Assembly: GCA_003168295.1 (NCBI GenBank)
Contig: PMST01000181.1
Location: 1 to 30,549 of the forward strand
Source: Actinomycetota bacterium
GTDB taxonomy: Bacteria; Actinomycetota; Actinomycetes; Streptosporangiales; Streptosporangiaceae
DNA length: 30,549 nt
Direction of reading: 5' to 3'
The translations under genes and the position numbers were made by a program. This document shows, one piece after another, positions 1-7,293 of this stretch. How positions within the stretch are numbered: position 1 is the stretch's first letter; every line of letters starts with the position of its first letter. The notes beneath the pieces are model-generated. The model saw nothing but the letters and a program-made list of their open reading frames with translations. It had not been told where the DNA came from and did no database searches.

Positions 1-1
1 G

Positions 2-2449
2 ATACCGGGTCCGCGCCGCCTTCTGGCCCTGTCTTCTGACCCATGGCCGCCGCGGCCGGCGGCCCCGACGGCGGTGAAGATCATCGTGTTCGGGGCCGGG
101 GATGCGGGCACTCAGCTGATCCGCCGACTGGCCACCCAAGGTGGAGCGGCCTACCAGCCGGTGGCGCTGCTGGACGACGACTCCGCGAAGAGGCGGCTGC
201 GCATCCACGGCGTTCCGGTCCTGGGCGGCCGCGGCCAGCTGGCGGAGATCGCCGCGAGCACCGGTGCCGGGGTCCTGGTCATCGCGATCGCCGGGGGGAG
301 CGGCAAGGTGATCCATGATCTGACCGAGGCGGCTGAGCGGTGCGGGCTGGTTCCGAAGGTGATCCCGTCGGTCCGGGAACTGCTCACCGGCCGGGTGCAG
401 ATCGAGGGGGTGCGTGATCCGCGGATCAGCGACCTGCTCGGCCGCCGGGCGGTGCGGACCGACGTGGCCTTGGTCCGCGAGCACATCGCGGGCAAGCGTG
501 TCCTGGTGACCGGGGCCGGGGGATCCATCGGCGCCGAGCTGTGCCGGCAGCTGGACCGGTTCGGGCCTGCGGAGCTGATCATGCTGGACCGGGACGAGTC
601 GGCGCTGCACGCGATCCAGCTCGCGCTGCGCGGCCGTGCCCTGCTCGATACCGAGGAGACGGTGCTGGCCGACATCCGCGACCAGCGGCGGATCCGGGAG
701 GTTTTCAGCCGGTTCCGGCCGGAGATCGTTTTCCACGCCGCGGCGCTCAAGCACTTGCCGCTGCTGGAAGGCTGCCCTGCCGAGGCGCTCAAGAGCAATG
801 TCTGGGGGACCCTGACGGTGCTTCAGGCCGCGGCGGAGCACGGTGTCCAGTCGTTCATCAACATCTCCACCGACAAGGCCGCGAACCCGGTGAGCGTGCT
901 CGGCTACTCCAAGCGGATCACCGAGCGCCTGACCGCGCACATGTCCGCCACGGCTGGGGGCACGTACCTGAGCGTCCGGTTCGGCAACGTGCTTGGCAGC
1001 CGTGGGTCGGTCCTGACCGCCCTGTCCGCGCAGGTCGCCGCGGGTGGCCCGGTCACCGTGACCGATCCCGACGTGAGCCGCTACTTCATGCTCGCCGAAG
1101 AAGCGGTCCATCTGGTGCTGCAGGCGGCCGTGATCGGCCGGGGCGGCGAAGTCCTGGTCCTGGACATGGGCGAGCCGGTACGGATCGCCGACATCGCGCG
1201 CAGGCTGGCCGCGAGCACCGGCCGGGACCTGGACATCGTCTTCACCGGACTGCGGCCAGGGGAGAAACTGACCGAGGACCTCCTCGGGCACGCGGAAACC
1301 GACCACCGCCCGTGCCACCCGCTGATCTGCCAGGTCCCGGTCCCGGCCCTGGACCCCGGCGAGGTCACCGCCCTGGACCCGGAGGCCGACCCGGGCACAC
1401 TACGTCAGATCCTGGCCGCCCGGGCCTACGGGCCCCCCGCTGACACCACCTTGACCATCCCGCCCCGACAGCGGGCCAAAACCGCGGCGCCGCGGTTAGG
1501 GATGGGGTCCAGCATGCGCCCAGCCAAGCCCAGCCAGCCTCGTTACCAGCCGGTCAAGCAGGTCGGCGGTATCGGCGTAGTCGCGGAACGGTCCGCCGGC
1601 CGGATCTGCCACATCGTCGTCGGGGGAATCACCCAGCAGCGACGTGCGCTCGCGTCCCGCCTGGGCACGCGACAGCCAGCCGGACAACGACTCGCCGGGC
1701 AGCCGCGGTCCGGTCCGCTCACCGCGCCGGACGAGTTCTTTCAACGTGAACGCCCGCGGCCACGCGCCGGGCTCGGTAGCCGCAGCGTACCTGAGATGGT
1801 CCCGGGCCATCGCCAGTATCAGAGCGGCGGAGGCCAGGTCGGCCACGCCGACGACGCGGCTGCGGTGCGAGGTGATCTGGATCCCGTACGAGCCCATGAC
1901 CGAGATGACTTCGGGGTGCGGCGGGTGTCCGCTGCCGGTCATCCCGGCCGAGTGCACCGGCACGGTCACGCCGAGGGCAGCCAGCCGCCGCGCGAGCAGC
2001 GCGGCTGCCATCGGGGACCGGCAGACGTTCGCGGTGCACAAGACGATGATGCCGGCCGCACCGGGGTTATTCCGCTGTCCGTCGGCGCCTCCAACCTGCC
2101 GGATGTCATCGGCGCCGTTCACCGTGCTATTGCCGGGAAATTCTTTTGGCCGGTTTTCGGCGGGAATAGCTTGCCTGCCGCTGCGGACCGGTCCGGCGGA
2201 ATATGCCGCGCCCGGGAAACGCGGAACGCCCGACAGATTGTTCTCGCTGATTCGCGCCGGGAATCCGCTGGGCAACCGGATTTCCGGTGCCGGAGTGCTA
2301 TTCCGGTTACGGTCCGGGATTTTACCGCGGCTACGCTTGTCATACACTCATTTTACGCAGTGAATGCCAGGCCGCGACGTGCCTCCGCCGGTTTCCCGGT
2401 TTCCCGGGTGTCGGGCGCTGCCATTTACCGATCAGAAAGAACGCCATAA
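2..2449 (+). CDS. CapD/FlaA1-type NDP-sugar dehydratase/epimerase (5' partial, run-on 3' end)
   Basis: The extended-SDR polysaccharide biosynthesis family (CapD, WbpM, PglF, FlaA1) makes 4-keto-6-deoxy or 5-epimerised UDP-HexNAc precursors. The frame is open to the window edge. The first available start is GTG 74, but family members usually carry membrane helices before this point, so I read the gene as truncated 5'. Counting from 74, residues 1-110 form a first Rossmann-like domain (GAGDAG near residue 8). The catalytic SDR domain starts near residue 145 with TGAGGSIGAE, followed by HAAALKHLPL, STDKAANP and GYSKR, whose Lys is the expected catalytic one, then LRPGEKL near residue 395. Recognisable homology ends near residue 455 (about base 1440). 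The frame then continues to TAA 2447-2449, which overlaps the ATG of the next gene (TAATG). The last ~330 residues are Gly/Arg/Gln/His-rich and lie antisense to a phosphatase gene, so they are probably not functional. Family is confident, substrate is not. Confidence 0.85.
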   Translation: MPGPRRLLALSSDPWPPRPAAPTAVKIIVFGAGDAGTQLIRRLATQGGAAYQPVALLDDDSAKRRLRIHGVPVLGGRGQLAEIAASTGAGVLVIAIAGGSGKVIHDLTEAAERCGLVPKVIPSVRELLTGRVQIEGVRDPRISDLLGRRAVRTDVALVREHIAGKRVLVTGAGGSIGAELCRQLDRFGPAELIMLDRDESALHAIQLALRGRALLDTEETVLADIRDQRRIREVFSRFRPEIVFHAAALKHLPLLEGCPAEALKSNVWGTLTVLQAAAEHGVQSFINISTDKAANPVSVLGYSKRITERLTAHMSATAGGTYLSVRFGNVLGSRGSVLTALSAQVAAGGPVTVTDPDVSRYFMLAEEAVHLVLQAAVIGRGGEVLVLDMGEPVRIADIARRLAASTGRDLDIVFTGLRPGEKLTEDLLGHAETDHRPCHPLICQVPVPALDPGEVTALDPEADPGTLRQILAARAYGPPADTTLTIPPRQRAKTAAPRLGMGSSMRPAKPSQPRYQPVKQVGGIGVVAERSAGRICHIVVGGITQQRRALASRLGTRQPAGQRLAGQPRSGPLTAPDEFFQRERPRPRAGLGSRSVPEMVPGHRQYQSGGGQVGHADDAAAVRGDLDPVRAHDRDDFGVRRVSAAGHPGRVHRHGHAEGSQPPREQRGCHRGPADVRGAQDDDAGRTGVIPLSVGASNLPDVIGAVHRAIAGKFFWPVFGGNSLPAAADRSGGICRARETRNARQIVLADSRRESAGQPDFRCRSAIPVTVRDFTAATLVIHSFYAVNARPRRASAGFPVSRVSGAAIYRSERTP
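1496..2122 (-). CDS. Low-molecular-weight protein tyrosine phosphatase (Wzb-like)
   Basis: This is the cytoplasmic phosphatase that normally dephosphorylates the C-terminal tyrosines of a Wzc-type kinase. The P-loop C-T-A-N-V-C-R-S (CX5R, about residue 29) is followed by SPMAAALL, and the late DVADP supplies the general-acid Asp-Pro region. The product is about 208 residues from GTG 2122, the only plausible in-frame start close to the P-loop; the frame itself is open back to ATG 2347. No strong Shine-Dalgarno sequence is visible, so the start is uncertain. The gene is divergent from the Wzc-like kinase gene at 2449, and the ~326 bases between them are visibly less GC-rich, consistent with a promoter region. 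Its stop (TAA, complement of 1496-1498) lies inside the open frame of the upstream CapD-like gene, so one strand's reading must be incidental. The intact catalytic motif favours this gene being real. Confidence 0.8.
   Translation of the reverse strand: MNGADDIRQVGGADGQRNNPGAAGIIVLCTANVCRSPMAAALLARRLAALGVTVPVHSAGMTGSGHPPHPEVISVMGSYGIQITSHRSRVVGVADLASAALILAMARDHLRYAAATEPGAWPRAFTLKELVRRGERTGPRLPGESLSGWLSRAQAGRERTSLLGDSPDDDVADPAGGPFRDYADTADLLDRLVTRLAGLGWAHAGPHP
2123..2448. promoter_or_regulatory. Divergent intergenic region between phosphatase and Wzc-like kinase
   Basis: This 326-base stretch has more A/T than its flanks and separates the divergent phosphatase and kinase genes. A weak plus-strand promoter candidate is TTTACC (2321-2326), a 16-base spacer, then TACACT (2343-2348). 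The AGAAAG at about 2435-2440 is a suitable Shine-Dalgarno for ATG 2449. The run-on frame of the CapD-like ORF crosses the region, but its composition does not look coding. Promoter positions are guesses from the sequence alone. Confidence 0.4.
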
Positions 2450-4032
2450 TGACTGAATTTGGTACGGAGCCATCATTTCGTACTTATCTATATATTCTGC
2501 GGCGGAGGAAATGGTGGGTCGCCTCGATAACCGTCATAGGCCTGGCTGCCAGCCTGGCGATCTCCTTGACCGCCCACAAACAATATTCGGCGACCGCTCA
2601 GCTGCTGGTACAGCCGACCGTCAACGCGAGCGGGCTCAGCGTCGTGCAGGAGCCGGTCACCCAGACGGATGTCCAGACCGAGCTGCAGCTGGTCACTAGC
2701 GCTCCGGTTCAGCAGGCCGTCCGGAGCCGGCTGAATAGCACGCCAGCGGTATCGGCCTCCGAAGTGGGTCAGACCGACGTGATGGCCATCACGGCCGTCA
2801 GCGGGACGCCGTCCCAAGCCGCGCTCATCGCCAACCTGTACGCGAACGCGTTCGTGCAGTACCAGCAGTCCGTCGCCAGCCATAGCCTGGCGACCGCCGA
2901 GGCGCAGGTAAGCTCGCAGGTCTCCTCGATCGAGAAGCAGGTCAAGGCCTTGCGGGGCAACACGACCTCACCCGAGGCGACGGCGCTGCTCAACCAGGAG
3001 GCGGTTCTGAAAGAGCAGCTGGCGCAGATGCAGGTCAGCGGCTCGGTCGACACAGGCGATGTGGCGCTGGTCACGCCCGCCCAGGCCCCCGTGTCACCAA
3101 GCTCGCCCAAGCCCGCCCAAGACGCCCTGCTCGGACTGGTCGCCGGGCTCGTGCTCGGCCTCGCCGCGGCCTTCCTGCGCGACAGCTTCGATGACCGGTT
3201 GACCTCCAAAGAGGCCACCGAGCATGCCGGAGGCGCCCCGGTGCTGACCATGACCCCGGCCGTGCCTTCCTGGCGACGGCAGGCGCCGATGGTGGTCACG
3301 GTCACCGAGCCCGCCTCACCGGCCGCGGAATCCTACCGGTCACTGCGGACCTCGCTCCAGTTCGCCCGCCAGGAACGGCAGCTCCGCGCCCTGCTGGTGA
3401 CCAGCCCGGGCGTCGGCGAGGGCAAGACCTCGACCCTGGCCAACTTGGGGGTCGTCTTCGCGCAGGCCGGCGAACGGGTCCTGCTCGTCTCCTGCGACCT
3501 GCGCAGGCCCCGGATCGGGGCATTCTTCGGCCTGGACGAGCAGGCAGGCCTGACCAGCGTCATGCTCGACGAGCAGACGCTGGAGGAGGCAATACTGCCC
3601 GTGCCCGGCATCGACCGGCTCAGCCTGCTTCCGGCCGGCCCGGTCCCGCCCAATCCCGCCGAACTGCTCGGCAGCGCCCGCGTCCGGGACATCTTCACCC
3701 GGCTCCGAGACCAGTACGACCTGATCCTGATCGACAGCCCGCCGGTACTGCCCGTGACCGACGCCGCCATCTTGTCCAGGAACGCCGACGCCACCTTGAT
3801 GCTCGCCGCAGCAGGCCAGACCCGCCGATCCGACCTGCACCGCGCCGTCGAGAAACTCGGCCAGGCCGGTATCACCATCTTGGGCACTGTCCTGAACAAG
3901 ACCACAAGGCAAACCGGCCAATACTACGGATCCACCTACACCTACGAGGCCTACAGTGCAGGAGCACACGCCACCACCCAAGGAGGACACCCCAACGGCA
4001 CCAGCAGCGTAAAAAACCGCAGCCCACGCTAA
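2449..4032 (+). CDS. Wzc-like polysaccharide copolymerase with BY-kinase domain
   Basis: This inner-membrane protein controls polymer chain length and export and autophosphorylates on tyrosine. It has 527 residues. A Wzz-type domain lies between TM1 (about residues 17-36) and TM2 (about 225-243, after a Pro-rich SPSSPKPA stretch). The cytoplasmic kinase follows: Walker A GVGEGKTS near 320, Walker A' LLVSCDLRRP near 347 (Ser-Cys where Asp/Glu-Ala is more usual), and Walker B LILIDSPP near 425. A C-terminal tyrosine cluster (QYYGSTYTYEAY, about 490-502) is the likely phosphorylation site. The copolymerase and kinase are fused, as in Wzc, rather than split as in CpsC/CpsD. ATG 2449 was chosen for the AGAAAG eight bases upstream and because the protein then begins just before TM1. 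The antisense phosphatase at 1496-2122 is the likely partner. Confidence 0.92.
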   Translation: MTEFGTEPSFRTYLYILRRRKWWVASITVIGLAASLAISLTAHKQYSATAQLLVQPTVNASGLSVVQEPVTQTDVQTELQLVTSAPVQQAVRSRLNSTPAVSASEVGQTDVMAITAVSGTPSQAALIANLYANAFVQYQQSVASHSLATAEAQVSSQVSSIEKQVKALRGNTTSPEATALLNQEAVLKEQLAQMQVSGSVDTGDVALVTPAQAPVSPSSPKPAQDALLGLVAGLVLGLAAAFLRDSFDDRLTSKEATEHAGGAPVLTMTPAVPSWRRQAPMVVTVTEPASPAAESYRSLRTSLQFARQERQLRALLVTSPGVGEGKTSTLANLGVVFAQAGERVLLVSCDLRRPRIGAFFGLDEQAGLTSVMLDEQTLEEAILPVPGIDRLSLLPAGPVPPNPAELLGSARVRDIFTRLRDQYDLILIDSPPVLPVTDAAILSRNADATLMLAAAGQTRRSDLHRAVEKLGQAGITILGTVLNKTTRQTGQYYGSTYTYEAYSAGAHATTQGGHPNGTSSVKNRSPR

Positions 4033-4064
4033 CCAACACCAGCTCGGCTCCGCGCTAGCCTCGC

Positions 4065-4096
4065 CGGGATACCTGGATTCGGGGAATCGGGTCCCG
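4065..4096 (+). terminator. Stem-loop between wzc-like gene and the glycosylation operon
   Basis: Outer arms CGGGA (4065-4069) and TCCCG (4092-4096) enclose inner arms GATTC (4076-4080) and GAATC (4084-4088), giving a nested hairpin 33 bases after the wzc-like stop. No T-run follows, so it could be a U-less terminator, an attenuator or an mRNA-stabilising structure. The 146-base gap holding it is the largest break in the plus-strand gene series before 16 kb. Confidence 0.4.
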
Positions 4097-4178
4097 CTTA
4101 CCGCTGGAACTAGCTAAGGCAAGAGCAAGTGCCAGGGAAATTGACGGTTTCGGGCCTGGGGGAGGTATCGACAGACCT

Positions 4179-5207
4179 ATGTCGGGGGAATTCACTGATC
4201 TGTTCGCTGTGGCCGCCTGCGGCGCGGTGGTGGCCGGCGCGGAAGCCGTGACGATTCCGCTATTGCGCCGGGCGGTCATTATCGACGTGCCCGGCGAGCG
4301 TTCTTCCCATACCGTTCCGACGCCCCGCGGTGGGGGAATCCCGATCGTCGCTGGGTTGCTGGTGGCCGCCGGATTGATCGGGGGAGCGAATGCGGCAGTC
4401 TTCGCGTTTGCCGTGGCCGTCTTCGGGCTGCTCGGGTTCGCCGAGGATCTGCGCGGGCTGGCGGTCGGCTCGCGGCTGATCATGCAGGCGGCCGGCGGCA
4501 CAATGGTCGCCGTGCTGCTCGTCAGCGATCGGGCGGGACCCGCGACCGTGCTCGTGGCGCTGATCGTGCTGGTCGCCGCGTTGATCACCGGGTTCGTGAA
4601 CGTGTTTAACTTCATGGACGGCGTCAACGGCATTTCCGGGGCGCATGCGCTGATCGCAGGCATCGTATTTACCGGCCTGGGGTGGTGGCGGCACGACGGG
4701 TTCCTGGTCCCGGCGGGCGCTGCCGTCGCCGTCAGCGCCCTCGCCTTCCTGCCGTGGAACGCGGGCCGGGCCCGGGTGTTCCTGGGCGACGCGGGCAGTT
4801 ACGCACTGGGTGCGGCCCTCGCGACGCTGGCCGCCTACGCCGTTTTTCACGGAATCCCGGCGGAGGCAATCCTCGGTCCCCTCGTGCTCTATATCGCCGA
4901 CACCACATGGACGCTCCAACGGCGCATCCGGGCCGGCGAGCGGTGGCTGGAGCCGCACCGCACTCATGTCTACCAGCGGTGGTGCGACGCCGGATGGTCC
5001 CACCAGCGGGTGACCGTAACGGCCGCGGCCACCACGGTGCTGCTCAGCCTGCTCGGGGCGGCCAGCCTGGTCGGTGATCCCGTCCTGCGGGCCGCCGCCG
5101 ACCTGGCCGGGACGGCGATCGTCGCCCTGTACCTACGGTCACCGGCGTTGCTCTCCCGTCGTCTGGTCCGGGAGGAGCTGAAACTGACATGCGGATCATC
5201 ATCGTGA
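4179..5207 (+). CDS. Polyprenyl-phosphate sugar-1-phosphate transferase (WecA/WbpL/MraY family)
   Basis: This integral membrane enzyme should start repeat-unit synthesis by moving HexNAc-1-phosphate from a UDP-sugar to undecaprenyl phosphate. The 342 residues are mostly hydrophobic helices. Family motifs in order are HTVPTPRGGG (about residue 44), GFAEDLRGL (about 87), FNFMDGVNG (about 143), FLGDAGSYALG (about 201) and the late HRTHVYQR (about 262). The aspartate-rich DD motif reads ED here. FNFMDGVNG resembles WbpL-type enzymes more than MraY. It is the first gene of a run in which starts and stops overlap, and it overlaps the next gene by 19 bases. A GGGGGAGG lies upstream with longer than usual spacing. 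TTGACG at 4141 and TATCGA at 4166 are a weak promoter candidate. Confidence 0.9.
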   Translation: MSGEFTDLFAVAACGAVVAGAEAVTIPLLRRAVIIDVPGERSSHTVPTPRGGGIPIVAGLLVAAGLIGGANAAVFAFAVAVFGLLGFAEDLRGLAVGSRLIMQAAGGTMVAVLLVSDRAGPATVLVALIVLVAALITGFVNVFNFMDGVNGISGAHALIAGIVFTGLGWWRHDGFLVPAGAAVAVSALAFLPWNAGRARVFLGDAGSYALGAALATLAAYAVFHGIPAEAILGPLVLYIADTTWTLQRRIRAGERWLEPHRTHVYQRWCDAGWSHQRVTVTAAATTVLLSLLGAASLVGDPVLRAAADLAGTAIVALYLRSPALLSRRLVREELKLTCGSSS

Positions 5208-6418
5208 CCCACTACTTCCCGCCGGAAACCGGAGCCCCGCAGGCCCGCCTGTCCGGCCTGGCGGCCGCCTGGGCGGAGGACGGTGACGAGGTCACCGTCC
5301 TCACCGGCATGCCCAACCACCCGACCGGGGTGATTCCGCCCGAATATCGTGGCGCGGTCCGGCGTCGCGAGCGGCGTGACGGCTACCGGGTGCTGCGTAC
5401 TTGGCTGTATGCCACCCCGAACCAAGGAATGGCCCGCAAGACCATCGGCCATCTGAGTTTCATGATTAGCAGCGTGCTGCTCGGCGGCCGCGCCAGCGGG
5501 CCGGCTGACGTGATCGTCGTCTCCTCGCCGACCTTCTTCGCCGTCGGCGCCGGGTGGCTGCTCGCCCGACTCAAACGCGCGCGGCTGGTGGTGGAAGTCC
5601 GCGACCTGTGGCCGGCGATCTTCACCGAGCTCGGCGTGCTGACCAGCCGCCCGGTAATCCGCTTGCTGGAGCGGCTGGAACTCGCCGCCTACGCGGCGGC
5701 CGACACCGTAATCGTGGTGAGCGACGGGTTTCGCGCCAACCTGATCGGACGCGGTGTCCCGGTCGGCAAGGTGCACACCATCCGCAACGGCGTGCGTCCC
5801 GGCGAGTTCGATCCTGATACCCCGGCGGATACGCGACTGCGCGCCCGGCTCGGCGCCTCCCCCGGTGACTGCCTGGTGCTCTACGCCGGAACGCATGGCA
5901 TCTCGCAAGGGCTGACGTCGGTGGCCGACACCGCCGCCCAACTCACCGATGAGGCGATCCGGTTCGCGTTCGTCGGCGACGGTGCAGACAAACAACGGCT
6001 GCGGCTCCGGGTCGCCGAACACGGATTGCGGAACGTCACCCTGCTGCCCGGGATTCCGCACGAGCAAGTCCCGGCGCTTCTGGCCGCCGCCGACATCTGC
6101 CTGGTCCCGCTGCGCGACGTGCCGCTGTTCTCCTCGTTCATCCCGTCGAAGATGTTCGAGTACCTCGCGGCCGGCAAGCCCGTCGTGGCAGCGCTGGCGG
6201 GGGAGGCCGCGCAGATCCTGCGCGAGGCAGGGGCTTGGATAGTGCCGCCGGCGGATAGCGAGGCCTTGGCGAGCGCGATCCGAACGCTCGCAGCCGACCC
6301 CCAGCGTCGGCAGGCGATGGGACGTCAGGGGCGCTGCTACGTCGAGAAGCACTTCGATCGCGGGGCGCTGGCTCAGCTGTACCGCAAGCTCCTCGACGCA
6401 CCAGGGGCCCAAAGATGA
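5189..6418 (+). CDS. Glycosyltransferase family 4 (WbuB/WcaI-like)
   Basis: This is a retaining, cytoplasmic GT-B glycosyltransferase of 409 residues. The N-terminal domain begins with the typical IIIVTHYFPPETGAPQARL and has VEVRDLWPAIFTELG near residue 133. The donor-binding C-terminal domain has LYAGTHGISQGL near 231, FVGDGADKQRL near 260, LVPLRDVPLF near 305 and PSKMFEYLAAGKPVVA near 318, where the family's EX7E-type Glu lies. The DLWP signature is typical of the WbuB branch, which transfers to lipid-linked sugars in O-antigen and capsule synthesis. It starts 19 bases inside the preceding initiating transferase gene and ends in an ATGA overlap with the next gene, so translational coupling is likely. 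Donor and acceptor are unknown. Confidence 0.92.
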   Translation: MRIIIVTHYFPPETGAPQARLSGLAAAWAEDGDEVTVLTGMPNHPTGVIPPEYRGAVRRRERRDGYRVLRTWLYATPNQGMARKTIGHLSFMISSVLLGGRASGPADVIVVSSPTFFAVGAGWLLARLKRARLVVEVRDLWPAIFTELGVLTSRPVIRLLERLELAAYAAADTVIVVSDGFRANLIGRGVPVGKVHTIRNGVRPGEFDPDTPADTRLRARLGASPGDCLVLYAGTHGISQGLTSVADTAAQLTDEAIRFAFVGDGADKQRLRLRVAEHGLRNVTLLPGIPHEQVPALLAAADICLVPLRDVPLFSSFIPSKMFEYLAAGKPVVAALAGEAAQILREAGAWIVPPADSEALASAIRTLAADPQRRQAMGRQGRCYVEKHFDRGALAQLYRKLLDAPGAQR

Positions 6419-7293
6419 GGCTCCTGGTCGTCGGCGGCAGCGGCTTTCTCGGCGGCTACGTGCTCCGCGAGGCGGCCCGCCGGGGGCACCAGACCCTGGC
6501 GCTGGCCCGCAGCCTCGAAGCCGCCCGCACAGTGGCAGCCCACGGCGCGCGACCGCTGAGCGGCGACCTCGACGATGGCCGCCGCCTTGATGAGGTGTTC
6601 GCCGTGGCCCGCTGTGAGGCACTGCTCTGCCTGGCGTCGCTGGGCCATGGTCACGGCCCAAGTATTGTCGCGGCCGCCGAGGATGCCGGGGTCCCGCGGG
6701 CCGTGTTCGTCTCCACCACCGCGGTGACCACGACCCTTCACCCGCCGACCAGGCAGGTCCGGCTGGCCGCGGAGGAGCAGATCCGCCGCTCCGGCCTGGA
6801 CTGGACGATCCTGCGACCGACGATGATCTACGGCGCCGCCGGTGATCGCAACCTGTCCCGGTTGCTTCCGCTGCTGCGCCGGGCGGCGGCGCTTCCGGTG
6901 CCGGCCACCGGCGGATACGTGCATCAGCCGGTGCACGTGGGCGACGTCGCCGACGCCGTGCTGGCCACGCTGCAGCGGCCCGCAGCGATAGGCTCGTTGT
7001 ACAACGTGGCTGGGCCGGAGCCTCTTCCGTTCGCGGAACTTCTGCACACCTGCGCCCGCGCGGTCGGAAGCAGGACCCGGTTTGTGCCCGTACCGCTCGC
7101 GCCGCTGGTGACACTGGTACGCGGCTATGAGCTGCTGAGCCGCCATCCCAGGATCCGGCCGGAGCAGCTGCGGCGGCTGGCTGAGCACAAGGCCTTCCCG
7201 ATCGAGACGGCGATCCGTGATCTCGGCTACGCTCCGCGCTCGTTTACCAGCGGCATCGGTGACGAGGCCCGCCTGCTGGGGCTCGCGCTATGA
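6415..7293 (+). CDS. Atypical SDR NAD(P)-binding protein / NDP-sugar epimerase-like
   Basis: The 292-residue protein opens with the dinucleotide-binding motif GGSGFLG (residues 7-13). A segment resembling NmrA/NDUFA9-type atypical SDRs follows (FVSTTAVTTT near 98, DWTILRPTMIYG near 130, VHVGDVADAV near 178, YNVAGPEPLPF near 199). The classical YxxxK pair is not evident, so it may bind NAD(P) without a standard epimerase reaction, or act as a reductase on a nucleotide sugar. It is coupled by ATGA overlaps on both sides, to the GT4 gene before and the lyase gene after. A role in sugar-precursor modification is inferred only from position. Confidence 0.8.
   Translation: MRLLVVGGSGFLGGYVLREAARRGHQTLALARSLEAARTVAAHGARPLSGDLDDGRRLDEVFAVARCEALLCLASLGHGHGPSIVAAAEDAGVPRAVFVSTTAVTTTLHPPTRQVRLAAEEQIRRSGLDWTILRPTMIYGAAGDRNLSRLLPLLRRAAALPVPATGGYVHQPVHVGDVADAVLATLQRPAAIGSLYNVAGPEPLPFAELLHTCARAVGSRTRFVPVPLAPLVTLVRGYELLSRHPRIRPEQLRRLAEHKAFPIETAIRDLGYAPRSFTSGIGDEARLLGLAL

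Noticed and set aside
541..1443. 300-codon plus-strand ORF inside the CapD-like gene
   Set aside because: It is Arg/Pro/Gly-rich, has no motif and lies in a second frame of a gene with clear SDR motifs.
4970..7114. 714-codon minus-strand ORF
   Set aside because: It is the antisense shadow of the transferase, GT4 and SDR genes, with Arg/Gly/His-rich composition and no recognisable domain.
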